Shown: positions 1-8,264, counted from the first letter of the stretch. The stretch is 64,000 nt of DNA from Bacteroidota bacterium (GCA_018267575.1 JAFDYF010000069.1:1-64000), one strand, 5' to 3'. Numbers and translations: made by a program. The notes: generated by a model not told the origin, from the letters alone.

Positions 1-59
1 CGCCTCTTTTTGCTACATCAAAATATTTCTCTGACACAGTTTAATTTACAGACCCCTCG

Positions 60-86
60 TTCTGCGTTTTGCTTTCTGCGTTTTGC
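60..86. repeat. Short tandem direct repeat
   Basis: The 13-base unit TTCTGCGTTTTGC occurs at 60-72 and again at 74-86, separated by one base, downstream of the hypothetical gene that ends at 105. No hairpin or open frame is associated with it. It could be simple slippage; no function is claimed. Confidence 0.6.
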
Positions 87-104
87 CCTATGCCCTCCAC
101 CTTC

Positions 105-572
105 TTATTGCCCCGATTTAATAAAATCTGCCAATAATTTCATTCTGAAATAGAGGTTGCCTATCATCAAAGAAATATTATTCTTTACTTGCTTAACGGA
201 ACCATTGTTCATTTTTTTGATATTCTTCAGCTCCACAATTTTTTCATCAATCTTATCTACCAGTTTCTCACAGGTCCAGCCAATGTATTTTTTGTTCCGG
301 TCATCAAAAACCTGGGCTGACTCAATTTCCCCGCCCTTCAGTTTTTTAAAGGAAAAATTATTTTTCACAGCATCCTGAATGGCTTCATTGCTGAGAAGCT
401 CAATCATATTATCGTAAGGGGTATTGTTTTTAAAACCGTTCACGAACACATTCAGATTGTTTCGCAGCTCCATGATGAGCTGTTTTTTCAAAACATTATT
501 TGTTTTGGATTGCTTGGTGAGGAAAGCAATAAGGTCTTTGAGTGGCGCAATGCCAGCGTTCAGCCATTCCAT
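105..572 (-). CDS. Hypothetical protein, 155 aa
   Basis: I do not recognise this family. The protein is soluble, rich in Lys and Asn, and appears mostly helical. It has no signal peptide or membrane segment, and no motif that points to catalysis. It opens with MEWLNAGIAPL; the ATG is the first in frame after a stop and is preceded by an A-rich stretch. It lies on the same strand as the lipoprotein gene at 619-1149, about 45 bases downstream of it, so the two may be cotranscribed. The length of the frame and its ordinary codon use support a real gene. Confidence 0.7.
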   Translation of the reverse strand: MEWLNAGIAPLKDLIAFLTKQSKTNNVLKKQLIMELRNNLNVFVNGFKNNTPYDNMIELLSNEAIQDAVKNNFSFKKLKGGEIESAQVFDDRNKKYIGWTCEKLVDKIDEKIVELKNIKKMNNGSVKQVKNNISLMIGNLYFRMKLLADFIKSGQ

Positions 573-618
573 ATATTAAAAATATGGAAATTTTAATAGC
601 TGTGGCATAGATGCTAAA

Positions 619-1149
619 TCAATTTTTGTGGGTTTGGAAATATAGGTTCAGCACCGTTTCAATATTGGGCATATCTGCTAGTATGGGAGCTTTTTTTCTA
701 TCAAAAAGCAATAGGCCACAAATATCATTTTTGTCGTTCAGGTCAATGATAGTGCGGCTCTGGTCTTCTTTAATAAAAATCAGGTATCTAGCTTTTAAGG
801 CATCTATGATTTTTATTTGTGGCCAGTATTGTTTTAAGCTCAGCTTGGCATTCTCCATCTGATAATGACAGTCGTGGATGAGCATATCGTAAGTGGCTTT
901 TTCATTTACGTTTTTTATTTTTTCCATTTGCAATGAGTCCGGTGCGAAAAAAACAGCAGCCTTTTTATCAACAAAAATAGTATCGGTAAAACTGGAACCC
1001 GGTTTTTTGATGATTCCTTTTTTGGGTGATTGCTTTTTTCCCGGGTCTGGATTGTTTTTAGGCGATGGTTCTTTGCAGGCACAGGCCAAGATTACAAAGA
1101 AGGTGACAACATACAGGTTGTTTTTAAAAGGAATAGCGGTTGCTTTCAT
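619..1149 (-). CDS. Hypothetical lipoprotein, 176 aa
   Basis: The N-terminus has a short basic region, a hydrophobic stretch and a cysteine cluster (VILACACKEP, about residues 19-28) that fits a lipoprotein signal, so the mature protein is probably anchored in the envelope. A Pro/Lys/Asn-rich linker follows, then a domain of about 125 residues with no motif I can name. The sequence has alternating hydrophobic strands (FVDKKAAVFFAP, YLIFIKEDQSRTIIDL) that suggest a mixed alpha/beta fold. It lies upstream of the hypothetical gene at 105-572 on the same strand. Function unknown. Confidence 0.72.
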   Translation of the reverse strand: MKATAIPFKNNLYVVTFFVILACACKEPSPKNNPDPGKKQSPKKGIIKKPGSSFTDTIFVDKKAAVFFAPDSLQMEKIKNVNEKATYDMLIHDCHYQMENAKLSLKQYWPQIKIIDALKARYLIFIKEDQSRTIIDLNDKNDICGLLLFDRKKAPILADMPNIETVLNLYFQTHKN

Positions 1150-1241
1150 AAAAAATGTGTTTTCCTAGACCCCCATTGCTGAAGGGATCAATGCAGATAT
1201 TTTGCCCATTCGTTTTGAGGTATCCATAAATATAAAAATAA

Positions 1242-1273
1242 GAAACCCTGACATTCAATCCTATCAGGGTTTC
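1242..1273 (-). terminator. Hairpin terminator after the DUF5777 operon
   Basis: A perfect 10-base inverted repeat (GAAACCCTGA at 1242-1251, TCAGGGTTTC at 1264-1273) with a 12-base loop lies about 40 bases past the stop of the DUF5777 gene. Read on the minus strand it is followed by a T-rich tract (TTATTTTTAT), as expected for an intrinsic terminator. Confidence 0.8.
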
Positions 1274-1314
1274 TATTTCTGACCAATATTATTTATCACA
1301 ACATTATTCCTGAT

Positions 1315-2295
1315 TTAAAAATTCCATAAACGGGTAATGTTAAATCCAATCCGGAACTGACCACCTGGCACTTTGATACCTCCGGTTTGCGTAAAACTAA
1401 AGGGGTTATTGCTATTATACAAGCTGTTTTGCTGTGGGTTTAGCAGGGAATAATTTCCCGCAAACAACTGAAAGCTGTGCCCACTGGTACCGAACTCAAA
1501 ACCAAAAGCGAAATTTGGGTTTGGGTTATTGGTTGCAAATCTAGTAATCGGTTGATCATAGTCAAAGATGAAGGCGGTGCCTCTTGTTATTTTGTACCTC
1601 CCAGCTATTGAAAAAGAAAAAAGATCAAATTTTTCAGTGCTGAACTTGTAAGTGCTGGTATCATTTTTTTGAGCATAGTAGCCAGGAACAGAGTTCTGGT
1701 GTGATAAGCTAAGGGCTGCTTGAATGGAAAGTTTATCAGAAAACTTCCTGGCCACAATCAGTTCATTAAAGAATGACCAACGTTGGGTGGCATATTTATA
1801 AAGGGTGTTGCCTGGATCTTGGTTCGTTTTAGCGGCTATATTGCCATAGTAAGTAACACTTACTGGATACACTCCTTTGGTTTGTTTTAAGATGGCGTAT
1901 TTGGCGCTCCCATCCCACAACAGACCCGTTTTAGCCATCCCAATACCCAAATATAAGTTTTTGATAGGGGCATAGCTGAAACCAATGCGAATATTGGAAG
2001 ATCCATAGATGCCCCACAAATCTTTATAACCATTTTGTAGCACACCAAAACGGTGTTGGATATCTGCTTCAAAAGTCCCTTTGATGGGTACCATCACCGT
2101 TTGGTCATCAATGATCAAAGCGCTTTCAAAAGTATTCTTTACTGGTTTAGCTTTAACGCGGGACTCATTTGTTTGAGTGGCTGCGCTACTATCATTCTGT
2201 GCAAAGCAAGTACTATTCATTAGCAGTAGTGCTGCTACCGTATAAGTCACCAGTCTTATTTGCGTAGTTAGTTTATTATATTTAATGCTTCTCAT
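1315..2295 (-). CDS. DUF5777 family beta-barrel protein
   Basis: The protein has 326 residues and a cleavable signal peptide ending near STCFAQ. The rest is repeated amphipathic strands rich in aromatic residues (GSSNIRIGFSYAPIKNLYLG, GYKDLWGIYG), ending in FRIGFNITRLWNF, whose final aromatic residue is typical of an outer-membrane barrel. I recognise the overall pattern as the Bacteroidota family DUF5777, whose function is unknown. It is the last gene of a three-gene minus-strand operon, 21 bases after the heme lipoprotein and behind a YceI lipoprotein, which suggests a role in an envelope redox or lipid-handling process. The family call is from memory of such proteins. Confidence 0.8.
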   Translation of the reverse strand: MRSIKYNKLTTQIRLVTYTVAALLLMNSTCFAQNDSSAATQTNESRVKAKPVKNTFESALIIDDQTVMVPIKGTFEADIQHRFGVLQNGYKDLWGIYGSSNIRIGFSYAPIKNLYLGIGMAKTGLLWDGSAKYAILKQTKGVYPVSVTYYGNIAAKTNQDPGNTLYKYATQRWSFFNELIVARKFSDKLSIQAALSLSHQNSVPGYYAQKNDTSTYKFSTEKFDLFSFSIAGRYKITRGTAFIFDYDQPITRFATNNPNPNFAFGFEFGTSGHSFQLFAGNYSLLNPQQNSLYNSNNPFSFTQTGGIKVPGGQFRIGFNITRLWNF

Positions 2296-2316
2296 TTGAT
2301 TGTTTTTTTAGGTCAC

Positions 2317-2691
2317 TTAATTGTTTGGGGCACCATTCCTAATCCAGTCATATATTTTTTGCTTGTCGGAAGCGGAAGGAATGTGAACAGACATATCACC
2401 ATAGATCATGATGTAAAGTGTACTTTTTGTTGGCAGGATGGTGTTTACATAACCTCCTATGAGCTGCGAGTAAGCCAAACCCGAACTGAGATAGGGTACC
2501 TGTGAGCCTGAAACATGGCAGCCAGACAATGCACAATTGGTTGTGAATATAGGTTGCAGGTCGCTACTAAAACTTACAAATTGTGGGGGTGCGGTTGAGG
2601 CAACGGATGGCATAATCACATCTTTATAGCAACTGCTTAGGCTCATGCTTAGAAATATCAACAGCCCACATTGTATCAATAATCGTTTCAT
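2317..2691 (-). CDS. Small lipoprotein with a CX4CH heme-type motif
   Basis: This 124-residue protein begins with a lipoprotein signal (MSLSSCYKD, lipobox Cys near residue 21). The mature part reads FSSDLQPIFTTNCALSGCH, which is the arrangement of single-heme cytochrome-like domains in Bacteroidota and Planctomycetes, but with four residues between the cysteines (CX4CH) rather than two. A possible distal Met ligand lies in YIMIYGDMSVHIP, and the C-terminus has the usual IYDWIRNGAPNN helix. It probably binds one c-type heme at the cell envelope. It is the middle gene of the YceI/heme/DUF5777 operon, with 21-base gaps on both sides. Confidence 0.78.
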   Translation of the reverse strand: MKRLLIQCGLLIFLSMSLSSCYKDVIMPSVASTAPPQFVSFSSDLQPIFTTNCALSGCHVSGSQVPYLSSGLAYSQLIGGYVNTILPTKSTLYIMIYGDMSVHIPSASDKQKIYDWIRNGAPNN

Positions 2692-2712
2692 GATAATTAT
2701 TTTTTGGGATGA

Positions 2713-3513
2713 TTATTTGTTGTTGAAATTCATGTTGCATTGAACAGCGACGATATCCGATATCTCTGTAGTGGTCATACCAAAAGACCTACAGTTAAAT
2801 TTAAAATTGAGCTGAAGTCCAAAAACATCATATGCAGTTGCAGTACCAGCACCAATCGTTGACCTTTTTACATAGGATAGTGTGCCATTGATAGTAGTGT
2901 CATGTATGGCAGAGAGACCACCTTGCCAGGACATGACCATGGTTACAATATAACCTGCACTTGCTGGATCGAATTCTACTTTGGTCGTGCGGATAACAGC
3001 TACATTAGAGTCGGTTAGATTTTGGACACCAGTTATTATTTTCGGCGCACTAACATAACCAAGATAGCAACCCCCGTCTCTACCAGGCTGGCCCGTATTG
3101 GAGGTGTTCATTTGTACATATCCACTAAAATAGGTTTTGCTGGGATCGTTTTCATAAAATGCCCAAGAGGTGTCTGGGAGGGGTTGACCTTTGGCAATGG
3201 AATAAGTTTGTCTTGCGTTAGTAGCTAGTATATTCATGCCAAAAGAATTGAACCTTCCTGTAAGTAATGCACCTTGCTCCAGATAGCTTCCAGACCATAA
3301 CACACTGGAGTGTACCTGATCCAATTTCCATTGAGAAGTATCGCCTGCTGTTTCTGAACCTGGAAGAAAAATCCCATTCCCACGGCTAATGATAACTGTA
3401 CCTGTTGATTGGGCAGGGAGGGTCATGTCTTTATTTGTGCAACTGGCTATATATCCGTAAATGCTGACAAAAGCCAGAAAGATCAATAGGATTCTGTTGC
3501 TAAGTAGTTTCAT
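2713..3513 (-). CDS. YceI-like domain lipoprotein
   Basis: The protein has 266 residues. A hydrophobic signal ending at IASCTNKD makes it a probable lipoprotein. From about residue 60 it reads WKLDQVHSSVLWSGSYLEQG, the start of a YceI-like lipocalin barrel (W.lD..HS.v.w.v), and it continues through GRFNSFGM to a final strand IVAVQCNMNFNNK. YceI barrels in other bacteria bind isoprenoid chains such as polyprenols or quinone-like lipids. I prefer ATG at 3513 over an upstream TTG because it starts directly with a basic, hydrophobic signal. It is the first gene of the operon with the heme lipoprotein and the DUF5777 protein. Confidence 0.75.
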   Translation of the reverse strand: MKLLSNRILLIFLAFVSIYGYIASCTNKDMTLPAQSTGTVIISRGNGIFLPGSETAGDTSQWKLDQVHSSVLWSGSYLEQGALLTGRFNSFGMNILATNARQTYSIAKGQPLPDTSWAFYENDPSKTYFSGYVQMNTSNTGQPGRDGGCYLGYVSAPKIITGVQNLTDSNVAVIRTTKVEFDPASAGYIVTMVMSWQGGLSAIHDTTINGTLSYVKRSTIGAGTATAYDVFGLQLNFKFNCRSFGMTTTEISDIVAVQCNMNFNNK

Positions 3514-3754
3514 AAAAATCAATTGTAGTTAAGAATAAATTAAATTTTGCAAACACAAAGCAACTTAACAAACCCTTTAGCATCTATGATTGCAGTCAAT
3601 GGGTGAAAAGATTTCTATCAGCTTGAATAAAGGTTCTGATCAGTGTGAAAGGAAACGGTTGTCAGAATTTTTTTGATTTTTTTTTGATATGGCTGAATGC
3701 TTTGGAGACTGCAATTCTGACATTGGCCCTGAGTAAAATCAATTTTTTCTATGA

Positions 3755-4276
3755 TTACGTACTTTTTCTATGAGCAAAAAAAAACAGGTAGTGAATAATG
3801 GCTATTATCAACAGTAATGAGACATTCAATAAAATGCTTGTGCTATAAATATGCATATCCGTATTTAGCAGCTCTTTATTGCTTGAAGAAATAGCCTGAA
3901 AAAAAATATCTTTTAATATAAAAAAGAAAAACACAAGGCTGTGGAGCAAACTGAGTATTGTTTTTTTGCCAAGCGCTGGAATCCAAAAAAGAATGGATAA
4001 TAGGCCCCATATTTTTATTGGATGTTGCTGAAATATGCCTACAACTGCTTTTAGGGAATAATCCGGGTACATGTTCTTTAATAGCAATCCCAGATAAAGG
4101 CTGCCAGCCAGTGCATAAGCGAAGGGTAATAACTGAGCTAATATAGTAAAGAAATTTTTTGATTTTGGGTGGGATTGGTTGGTCAATGAATATACGAAAG
4201 CATAAACCAAGGGATAGCCAGCAAAAAAGGCCATCGATTCAAGACGGGTGATATAAGAGAGAAAATCATTGCCCAT
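3755..4276 (-). CDS. Hypothetical membrane protein, 173 aa
   Basis: The protein has about five predicted hydrophobic segments (around residues 13-30, 45-66, 85-100, 105-125 and 145-168) and a short basic tail, HRKST. I do not recognise a family. It lies about 240 bases upstream of the YceI operon on the same strand, separated by a region with no clear terminator, so a link to that operon is possible but unproven. Its T- and A-rich codons match its neighbours. Confidence 0.68.
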   Translation of the reverse strand: MGNDFLSYITRLESMAFFAGYPLVYAFVYSLTNQSHPKSKNFFTILAQLLPFAYALAGSLYLGLLLKNMYPDYSLKAVVGIFQQHPIKIWGLLSILFWIPALGKKTILSLLHSLVFFFFILKDIFFQAISSSNKELLNTDMHIYSTSILLNVSLLLIIAIIHYLFFFAHRKST

Positions 4277-4486
4277 ATAAAGTGGAATAACCCTTTTTTG
4301 TTTTCATTCTTTTCTTTAAAAACTACAAAAATGTTCATAAAATAGAGTTGCAGGTAAAACCATTTTCATCAAAGTCCATGATTCATATCATTTTTTATTT
4401 GGAAAGAAAAATGTTGGCTCCCATCGTCTGCTTAAAAAGGTTTCTAGTTTGCTAACTAATTTAGTATCTTCGATATTGATTTGCCG

Positions 4487-5632
4487 ATGAACATCCCCAA
4501 AAAAATAATTGCCCATTTTGACCTCGATACTTTCTTTGTATCGGTGGAGCGGCTCAATGACCCCTCATTGATCGGCAAACCCTTGATTGTGGGTGGTCGG
4601 GAAAGAGGGGTGGTAGCGGCTTGTAGTTATGAAGCTAGAAAATACGGTGTCCACTCTGCTATGCCCATGAAAACCGCCATGCGACTTTGTCCACACGCAA
4701 CTGTGGTGGGTGGTTCCAGAACTGATTACAGTAAGTTTTCAAGATGGGTCACCGATATCATTGCAGCAAAAGCACCTTTGTTTCAAAAAGCATCTATTGA
4801 TGAATTTTACCTCGAACTAACGGGCATGGACACTTATTTTGACCCTTATAAATGGGTAATTGATTTGAGACAGGAAATCATAAGCAAAACGGGCTTGCCT
4901 ATATCTTTTGGGCTGGCCTCAAACAAAATGGTTGCAAAAATAGCCACGGACGAGGCAAAGCCCAATGGTTATCTTTGCATTCCCTATGGATTTGAAAAAG
5001 ATTTTTTGGCGCCATTAAAAGTGAGCAAAATACCCGGTGTGGGAAACCATACTTGTCAGGTCTTGGCAGAAATGGGTATTGAAACAATTAAGGAGTTGGG
5101 TGAATGCCAAGTGGCATTGCTGGAAAAAAGATTGGGCAAATATGGCTTGGATCTGCATCGCAAAGCACAAGGGATTCATGATGGCGAAGTGGTCGCCTAT
5201 CACGAATCGAAATCGATTTCCACTGAAAACACTTTTGAGGAAAACAAAACAGATGTACAATTCCTGATGAAAGAACTGGTGCGTATGACTGAAAAAGTAG
5301 CCCATCAACTTCGAATGGAAAATATGACCACAGGTTGTATCGCGGTTAAAATACGTTACCCTGATTTTGAAACTACATCCAGACAAACCTCCATCCCATT
5401 TACCTTTTATGATGATGAGTTGATATTAAAGGCAAAAGAAATGTTTGATAAATTATACAGAAAGGGACAGCCAGTAAGATTGTTGGGAGTTCGACTGAGC
5501 GAACTGACGGATGAAGCCATACAAACCAATCTGTTTGAAAATATAGAGAAAAAGACCGGTTTGTATAAGGCGATTGACGATGTAAAAGAACGGTTTGGGA
5601 AATATTTGATCACCAAAGCTGGGGGCATATAA
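4487..5632 (+). CDS. dinB: DNA polymerase IV (Y family)
   Basis: This translesion polymerase copies past damaged template bases with low fidelity. The catalytic acidic residues are visible: Asp12 in HFDLDTFFVSVE, and Asp105-Glu106 in SIDEFYLELTG. Phe17 is the likely steric gate against ribonucleotides. The helix-hairpin-helix thumb (VSKIPGVGNHTCQVLAEMGI) and a little-finger domain follow, and 381 residues is a normal length. A TTG six bases upstream could also serve as the start, but ATG at 4487 gives the usual N-terminus. No clamp-binding motif is obvious apart from QTNLF (near residue 360), which fits the Q..LF pattern. It appears to be a single-gene unit. Confidence 0.96.
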   Translation: MNIPKKIIAHFDLDTFFVSVERLNDPSLIGKPLIVGGRERGVVAACSYEARKYGVHSAMPMKTAMRLCPHATVVGGSRTDYSKFSRWVTDIIAAKAPLFQKASIDEFYLELTGMDTYFDPYKWVIDLRQEIISKTGLPISFGLASNKMVAKIATDEAKPNGYLCIPYGFEKDFLAPLKVSKIPGVGNHTCQVLAEMGIETIKELGECQVALLEKRLGKYGLDLHRKAQGIHDGEVVAYHESKSISTENTFEENKTDVQFLMKELVRMTEKVAHQLRMENMTTGCIAVKIRYPDFETTSRQTSIPFTFYDDELILKAKEMFDKLYRKGQPVRLLGVRLSELTDEAIQTNLFENIEKKTGLYKAIDDVKERFGKYLITKAGGI

Positions 5633-5673
5633 ACTTTTTTATAAAATAGTCTATAATATTGATAGGGAATAGA

Positions 5674-5681
5674 TAACTTTG
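5674..5681 (+). promoter_or_regulatory. Putative -7 promoter element of the peroxiredoxin gene
   Basis: TAACTTTG matches the Bacteroidota -7 consensus TAnnTTTG exactly and lies 42 bases upstream of the ATG at 5724. A convincing -33 TTG element at the right distance is not visible, so the call is tentative. Confidence 0.4.
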
Positions 5682-5723
5682 TGCTCTCTGAGGAATTATT
5701 TTTTAACTTTTAAATATATCATT

Positions 5724-6359
5724 ATGAGTTTACGTTTGGGCGACACTGCTCCTAATTTTCAGGCAAAGACCAGTTTGGGTGAAATCGATTTTTATAAATT
5801 TTTGGGTGATAGTTGGGGCATATTGTTTTCACATCCTGCGGACTACACACCAGTTTGTACTACAGAGCTAGGCATGACGGCGCTATTAAAAGACGAATTT
5901 GCAAAACGCAATACCAAAGTATTGGCATTAAGTGTGGATCCTGTTGATAAGCACTTAAGCTGGATTGGTGATATTAACGAAACACAGCATTGTGCGGTTG
6001 AGTTTCCGATTATTGCCGATGATGATAAAAAGGTTTCATTGTTATACGATTTTATCCATCCTAATGCATCAGCTACCGCTACCGTGCGCTCTTTGGTAAT
6101 CATTGGTCCAGATAAAAAAGTGAAACTGATTATTACTTACCCTGCATCCACCGGTAGGAATTTTGTGGAAGTATTGCGTGTGCTAGATTCCTTGCAACTA
6201 ACAGCCGATTATAGTGTGGCAACTCCTGTTAATTGGAAAGAAGGGGAAGATGTAATTGTGGTGCCAAGCATTTCTACTGAGGATGCACAGAAAAAATTCC
6301 CTAAAGGATTAAAAGTCGTAAAGCCTTATTTGCGTTATACACCACAACCTAATAAGTAA
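5724..6359 (+). CDS. 1-Cys peroxiredoxin (Prx6 type)
   Basis: This thiol peroxidase reduces hydrogen peroxide and organic peroxides. The active-site block HPADYTPVCTTELG places the peroxidatic cysteine at residue 45, with Pro43 and Thr42 in the conserved positions. The long C-terminal extension (NWKEGEDVIVVPSISTEDA, then FPKGLKVVKPYLRYT) is the dimerisation domain typical of the Prx6 group, and the length of 211 residues fits. ATG at 5724 was chosen over an in-frame upstream ATG at 5679, because MSLRLGDTAPNF is the normal family start and the possible -7 box lies between the two. The gene is followed at once by a strong terminator. Confidence 0.95.
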   Translation: MSLRLGDTAPNFQAKTSLGEIDFYKFLGDSWGILFSHPADYTPVCTTELGMTALLKDEFAKRNTKVLALSVDPVDKHLSWIGDINETQHCAVEFPIIADDDKKVSLLYDFIHPNASATATVRSLVIIGPDKKVKLIITYPASTGRNFVEVLRVLDSLQLTADYSVATPVNWKEGEDVIVVPSISTEDAQKKFPKGLKVVKPYLRYTPQPNK

Positions 6360-6386
6360 ATCGATATTGAATGGTTCTTTTTACAG

Positions 6387-6412
6387 GCCCTGTTTCGACA
6401 GGGCTTTGTTAT
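6387..6412 (+). terminator. Intrinsic terminator with a UUCG loop
   Basis: GCCCTGT (6387-6393), TTCG, ACAGGGC (6398-6404), then TTTGTTATTT. The stable UUCG tetraloop and T-rich tail, 27 bases past the peroxiredoxin stop, make this a confident terminator. Confidence 0.9.
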
Positions 6413-6469
6413 TTCTGTATATCTGTTTTGGAAAGTTTCTTCCCTTAAAAAAATATATGGTTATCGGGT

Positions 6470-7066
6470 TTAAGGCTTGATGCCGGTAATGGCAATGCCA
6501 TCGGCAAGGCGCATTTCCATGAAGGAAAGTCTCAGGTCCGTAAAACCGGCTTCCTCATACTCCTGCATGATTTTTTCTGCAGCCATCCATTTCACATTTT
6601 CGGTTGTGGCTGAACGTTGTTGAAAAACGGAAATCAACCTACCTGCCGTTTTTAATAGGGAACTTAATTGCATGAATTGTGATTGCGGGTTTTGCCAAGT
6701 GTCATATTGGTTGATGGAATATATACTATGAAAATATTGTGAGGGGTAGGGAAGGGCTTGGATTTCCCCAAAATGCAATTCCATTAATTGGCTTTCAATT
6801 GCCTGTTTATTTTTTTTATAGGCCTGTAGGTAGGATTTTATGGAGGCATCAATACCTGCCAGAAAACCCACCTTCAATTTTTTGCTTATTTCATGCAAGG
6901 TAAACCCATTACTATAGCCAATCTCCAATATATGCTGATATGGCTCTATTTTTAATTGTTCAATTGTCCATTGGGATAATAGATTATGCTGGGTAGCCAA
7001 AGAGCAATCCTCGAACCTATTTAGTAACCGATGCGGTTGTTTGGGTTCTAATAAAGCAAGTTCCAT
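6470..7066 (-). CDS. SAM-dependent methyltransferase, class I
   Basis: The protein (198 residues) contains the S-adenosylmethionine binding loop ILEIGYSNGFTLHEI around residues 45-60. An acidic residue ends the next strand (AGIDAS), and a later motif reads HSIYSINQYDTW. The layout is that of small UbiE/Methyltransf_11 type enzymes; the substrate cannot be read from the sequence. I place the start at the ATG at 7066. The longer frame from a TTG at 7129 would begin inside the terminator hairpin of the upstream gene. The gene lies downstream of the sigma-factor operon on the same strand but beyond that hairpin, so it is probably a separate unit. Confidence 0.85.
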   Translation of the reverse strand: MELALLEPKQPHRLLNRFEDCSLATQHNLLSQWTIEQLKIEPYQHILEIGYSNGFTLHEISKKLKVGFLAGIDASIKSYLQAYKKNKQAIESQLMELHFGEIQALPYPSQYFHSIYSINQYDTWQNPQSQFMQLSSLLKTAGRLISVFQQRSATTENVKWMAAEKIMQEYEEAGFTDLRLSFMEMRLADGIAITGIKP

Positions 7067-7117
7067 AAAATCATTTTTTTTTGAAAATAGGGTGGTATCG
7101 AAATCCGGTTTAGAAAG

Positions 7118-7155
7118 AAGAACTACCAACTACTAAATAGTAATAGGTAGTTCTT
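7118..7155 (-). terminator. Hairpin terminator of the sigma-factor operon
   Basis: A 10-base inverted repeat (AAGAACTACC at 7118-7127, GGTAGTTCTT at 7146-7155) encloses a second small palindrome (TACTAAATAGTA). On the minus strand it follows the stop at 7171 and runs into TTCTTCTTTCT. It argues against translation of the methyltransferase from 7129. Confidence 0.75.
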
Positions 7156-7170
7156 TTGTTTTAGGAGCCA

Positions 7171-7530
7171 TTATGGTTGGCCTTCCTGCGATTTCTCTTC
7201 AAAAGTTTTCCCAAACCTTCGACCACCACAACGGTTTCCCCATTCTTGTTTAAATTTCTCCCTTTCTTCAGGGGTCATGCTTTCCCAGCGTTGTTGCATT
7301 TTTTGTTTCCATGGATGTCTTCCAAAATGCCCACCACGGAAGCCGCCAAACAGAATCTTGCTCAGTGCTAAGATACCCAAGGCCTGCCAGAAATTTACGG
7401 TGTGAATAGGCAATACCACTGCCAGCACATGGTTCCAAAGCAACATTACGACTCCGCCAAAGGCTGCAATGCCCAATATTATCAGCGGGAGAAAGAATAA
7501 AAATTTTCGTCCATTAAATCTAGGTCTCAT
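7171..7530 (-). CDS. Small membrane protein linked to an ECF sigma factor
   Basis: The 119-residue protein has two predicted membrane segments (about residues 9-33 and 36-62). A Gly/His/Arg-rich patch (FGGFRGGHFGRHPW) follows, then a charged helix KMQQRWESMTPEEREKFKQE and a tail with GNRCGGRRFG. The MTPEERE stretch resembles the helix used in Spy/CpxP-like or membrane-tethered sensor proteins, but the similarity is short. It lies 12 bases after the sigma-factor gene, so the two are almost certainly cotranscribed. It could be a membrane regulator of that sigma factor or a product whose level tracks it; no classic anti-sigma domain is visible. Confidence 0.75.
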   Translation of the reverse strand: MRPRFNGRKFLFFLPLIILGIAAFGGVVMLLWNHVLAVVLPIHTVNFWQALGILALSKILFGGFRGGHFGRHPWKQKMQQRWESMTPEEREKFKQEWGNRCGGRRFGKTFEEKSQEGQP

Positions 7531-7542
7531 AAAAAAATGTTT

Positions 7543-8127
7543 TTAATAATTGATAATCTCGTTGTATAATGTTTGTAATCTTTCGCGCAGATGCAGTACT
7601 GCATAGCGCTTTCTGGATATGAGTGTGTTGACTGTCACACCTGTCCGTTCAGCAATTTCCTTGAATGGCACATCATCCAGCTCGTTCCATATGAACACGT
7701 TTTTTTGTTCCTCTGGCAATTCCTCCAGCGCATCCTGCAATTCTTTCCAGAAAAGGCTGCGTAAATGCTCGGTTTCTGGATTATTATTATCAGCAAGAAG
7801 GATTTCTTTGAAACTCACTTCGCCGTCTTCCCCTTCAAATGCCAGCGCATCTTCCAGTGAATCTGGTTTTTTCTTTCGATAGCGGTCTATAATTTTATTT
7901 CTTGCTACCCGGAATAGCCAACTACTAACCAGCTCGATTGGTTCTGTATCAACGGTGGCTGTAAGTTGATACCACACATCTTGTAAAATATCCTCAGCGT
8001 CTGCCTCATTGTTCACGCGCTGGCGTATGAAGCCAAAAAGCCTTTTGCCAAACTGGCTGATCACGCTGCTGATATTTTTTCGTGATGGGCTGCTCATTAT
8101 CGGTTGTATCGTCAACATCTCATCCAT
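7543..8127 (-). CDS. RNA polymerase ECF-type sigma factor
   Basis: Region 2 is seen in FGFIRQRVNNEADAEDILQD and WLFRVARNKIIDRYRKK. Region 4 is seen in LEELPEEQKNVFIWNELDD followed by the helix-turn-helix FKEIAERTGVTVNTLISRKR. The length of 194 residues is normal. The protein directs RNA polymerase to a dedicated promoter set, usually in response to an envelope signal. An acidic insertion between the regions (FEGEDGEVSFKEILLADNNN) is longer than in minimal ECF factors. Its partner gene is the small membrane protein 12 bases downstream. It is divergent from queD, with a shared upstream region of about 137 bases. Confidence 0.93.
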   Translation of the reverse strand: MDEMLTIQPIMSSPSRKNISSVISQFGKRLFGFIRQRVNNEADAEDILQDVWYQLTATVDTEPIELVSSWLFRVARNKIIDRYRKKKPDSLEDALAFEGEDGEVSFKEILLADNNNPETEHLRSLFWKELQDALEELPEEQKNVFIWNELDDVPFKEIAERTGVTVNTLISRKRYAVLHLRERLQTLYNEIINY

Positions 8128-8242
8128 GCCTATTGGAAGACGGGCGAGGGGATATTATATTTTAAAGGTCTGGAAATTTATTCCAATTCCATTTAAACAC
8201 CATTTTTTACGTTCCCGTAATTCAAAAAAGCTGTTTTAGGGG

Positions 8243-8250
8243 TAGTTTTG
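8243..8250 (+). promoter_or_regulatory. Putative -7 promoter element of queD
   Basis: TAGTTTTG fits TAnnTTTG exactly and ends 14 bases before the queD ATG, so the transcript would have a very short leader. No clear -33 element is visible. Tentative. Confidence 0.38.
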
Positions 8251-8264
8251 CGTTTTGAGAATAT

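Noticed and set aside
7067..7129. Longer start of the methyltransferase at a TTG (7129)
   Set aside because: This start falls inside the terminator hairpin of the upstream operon, and the ATG at 7066 gives a normal N-terminus.
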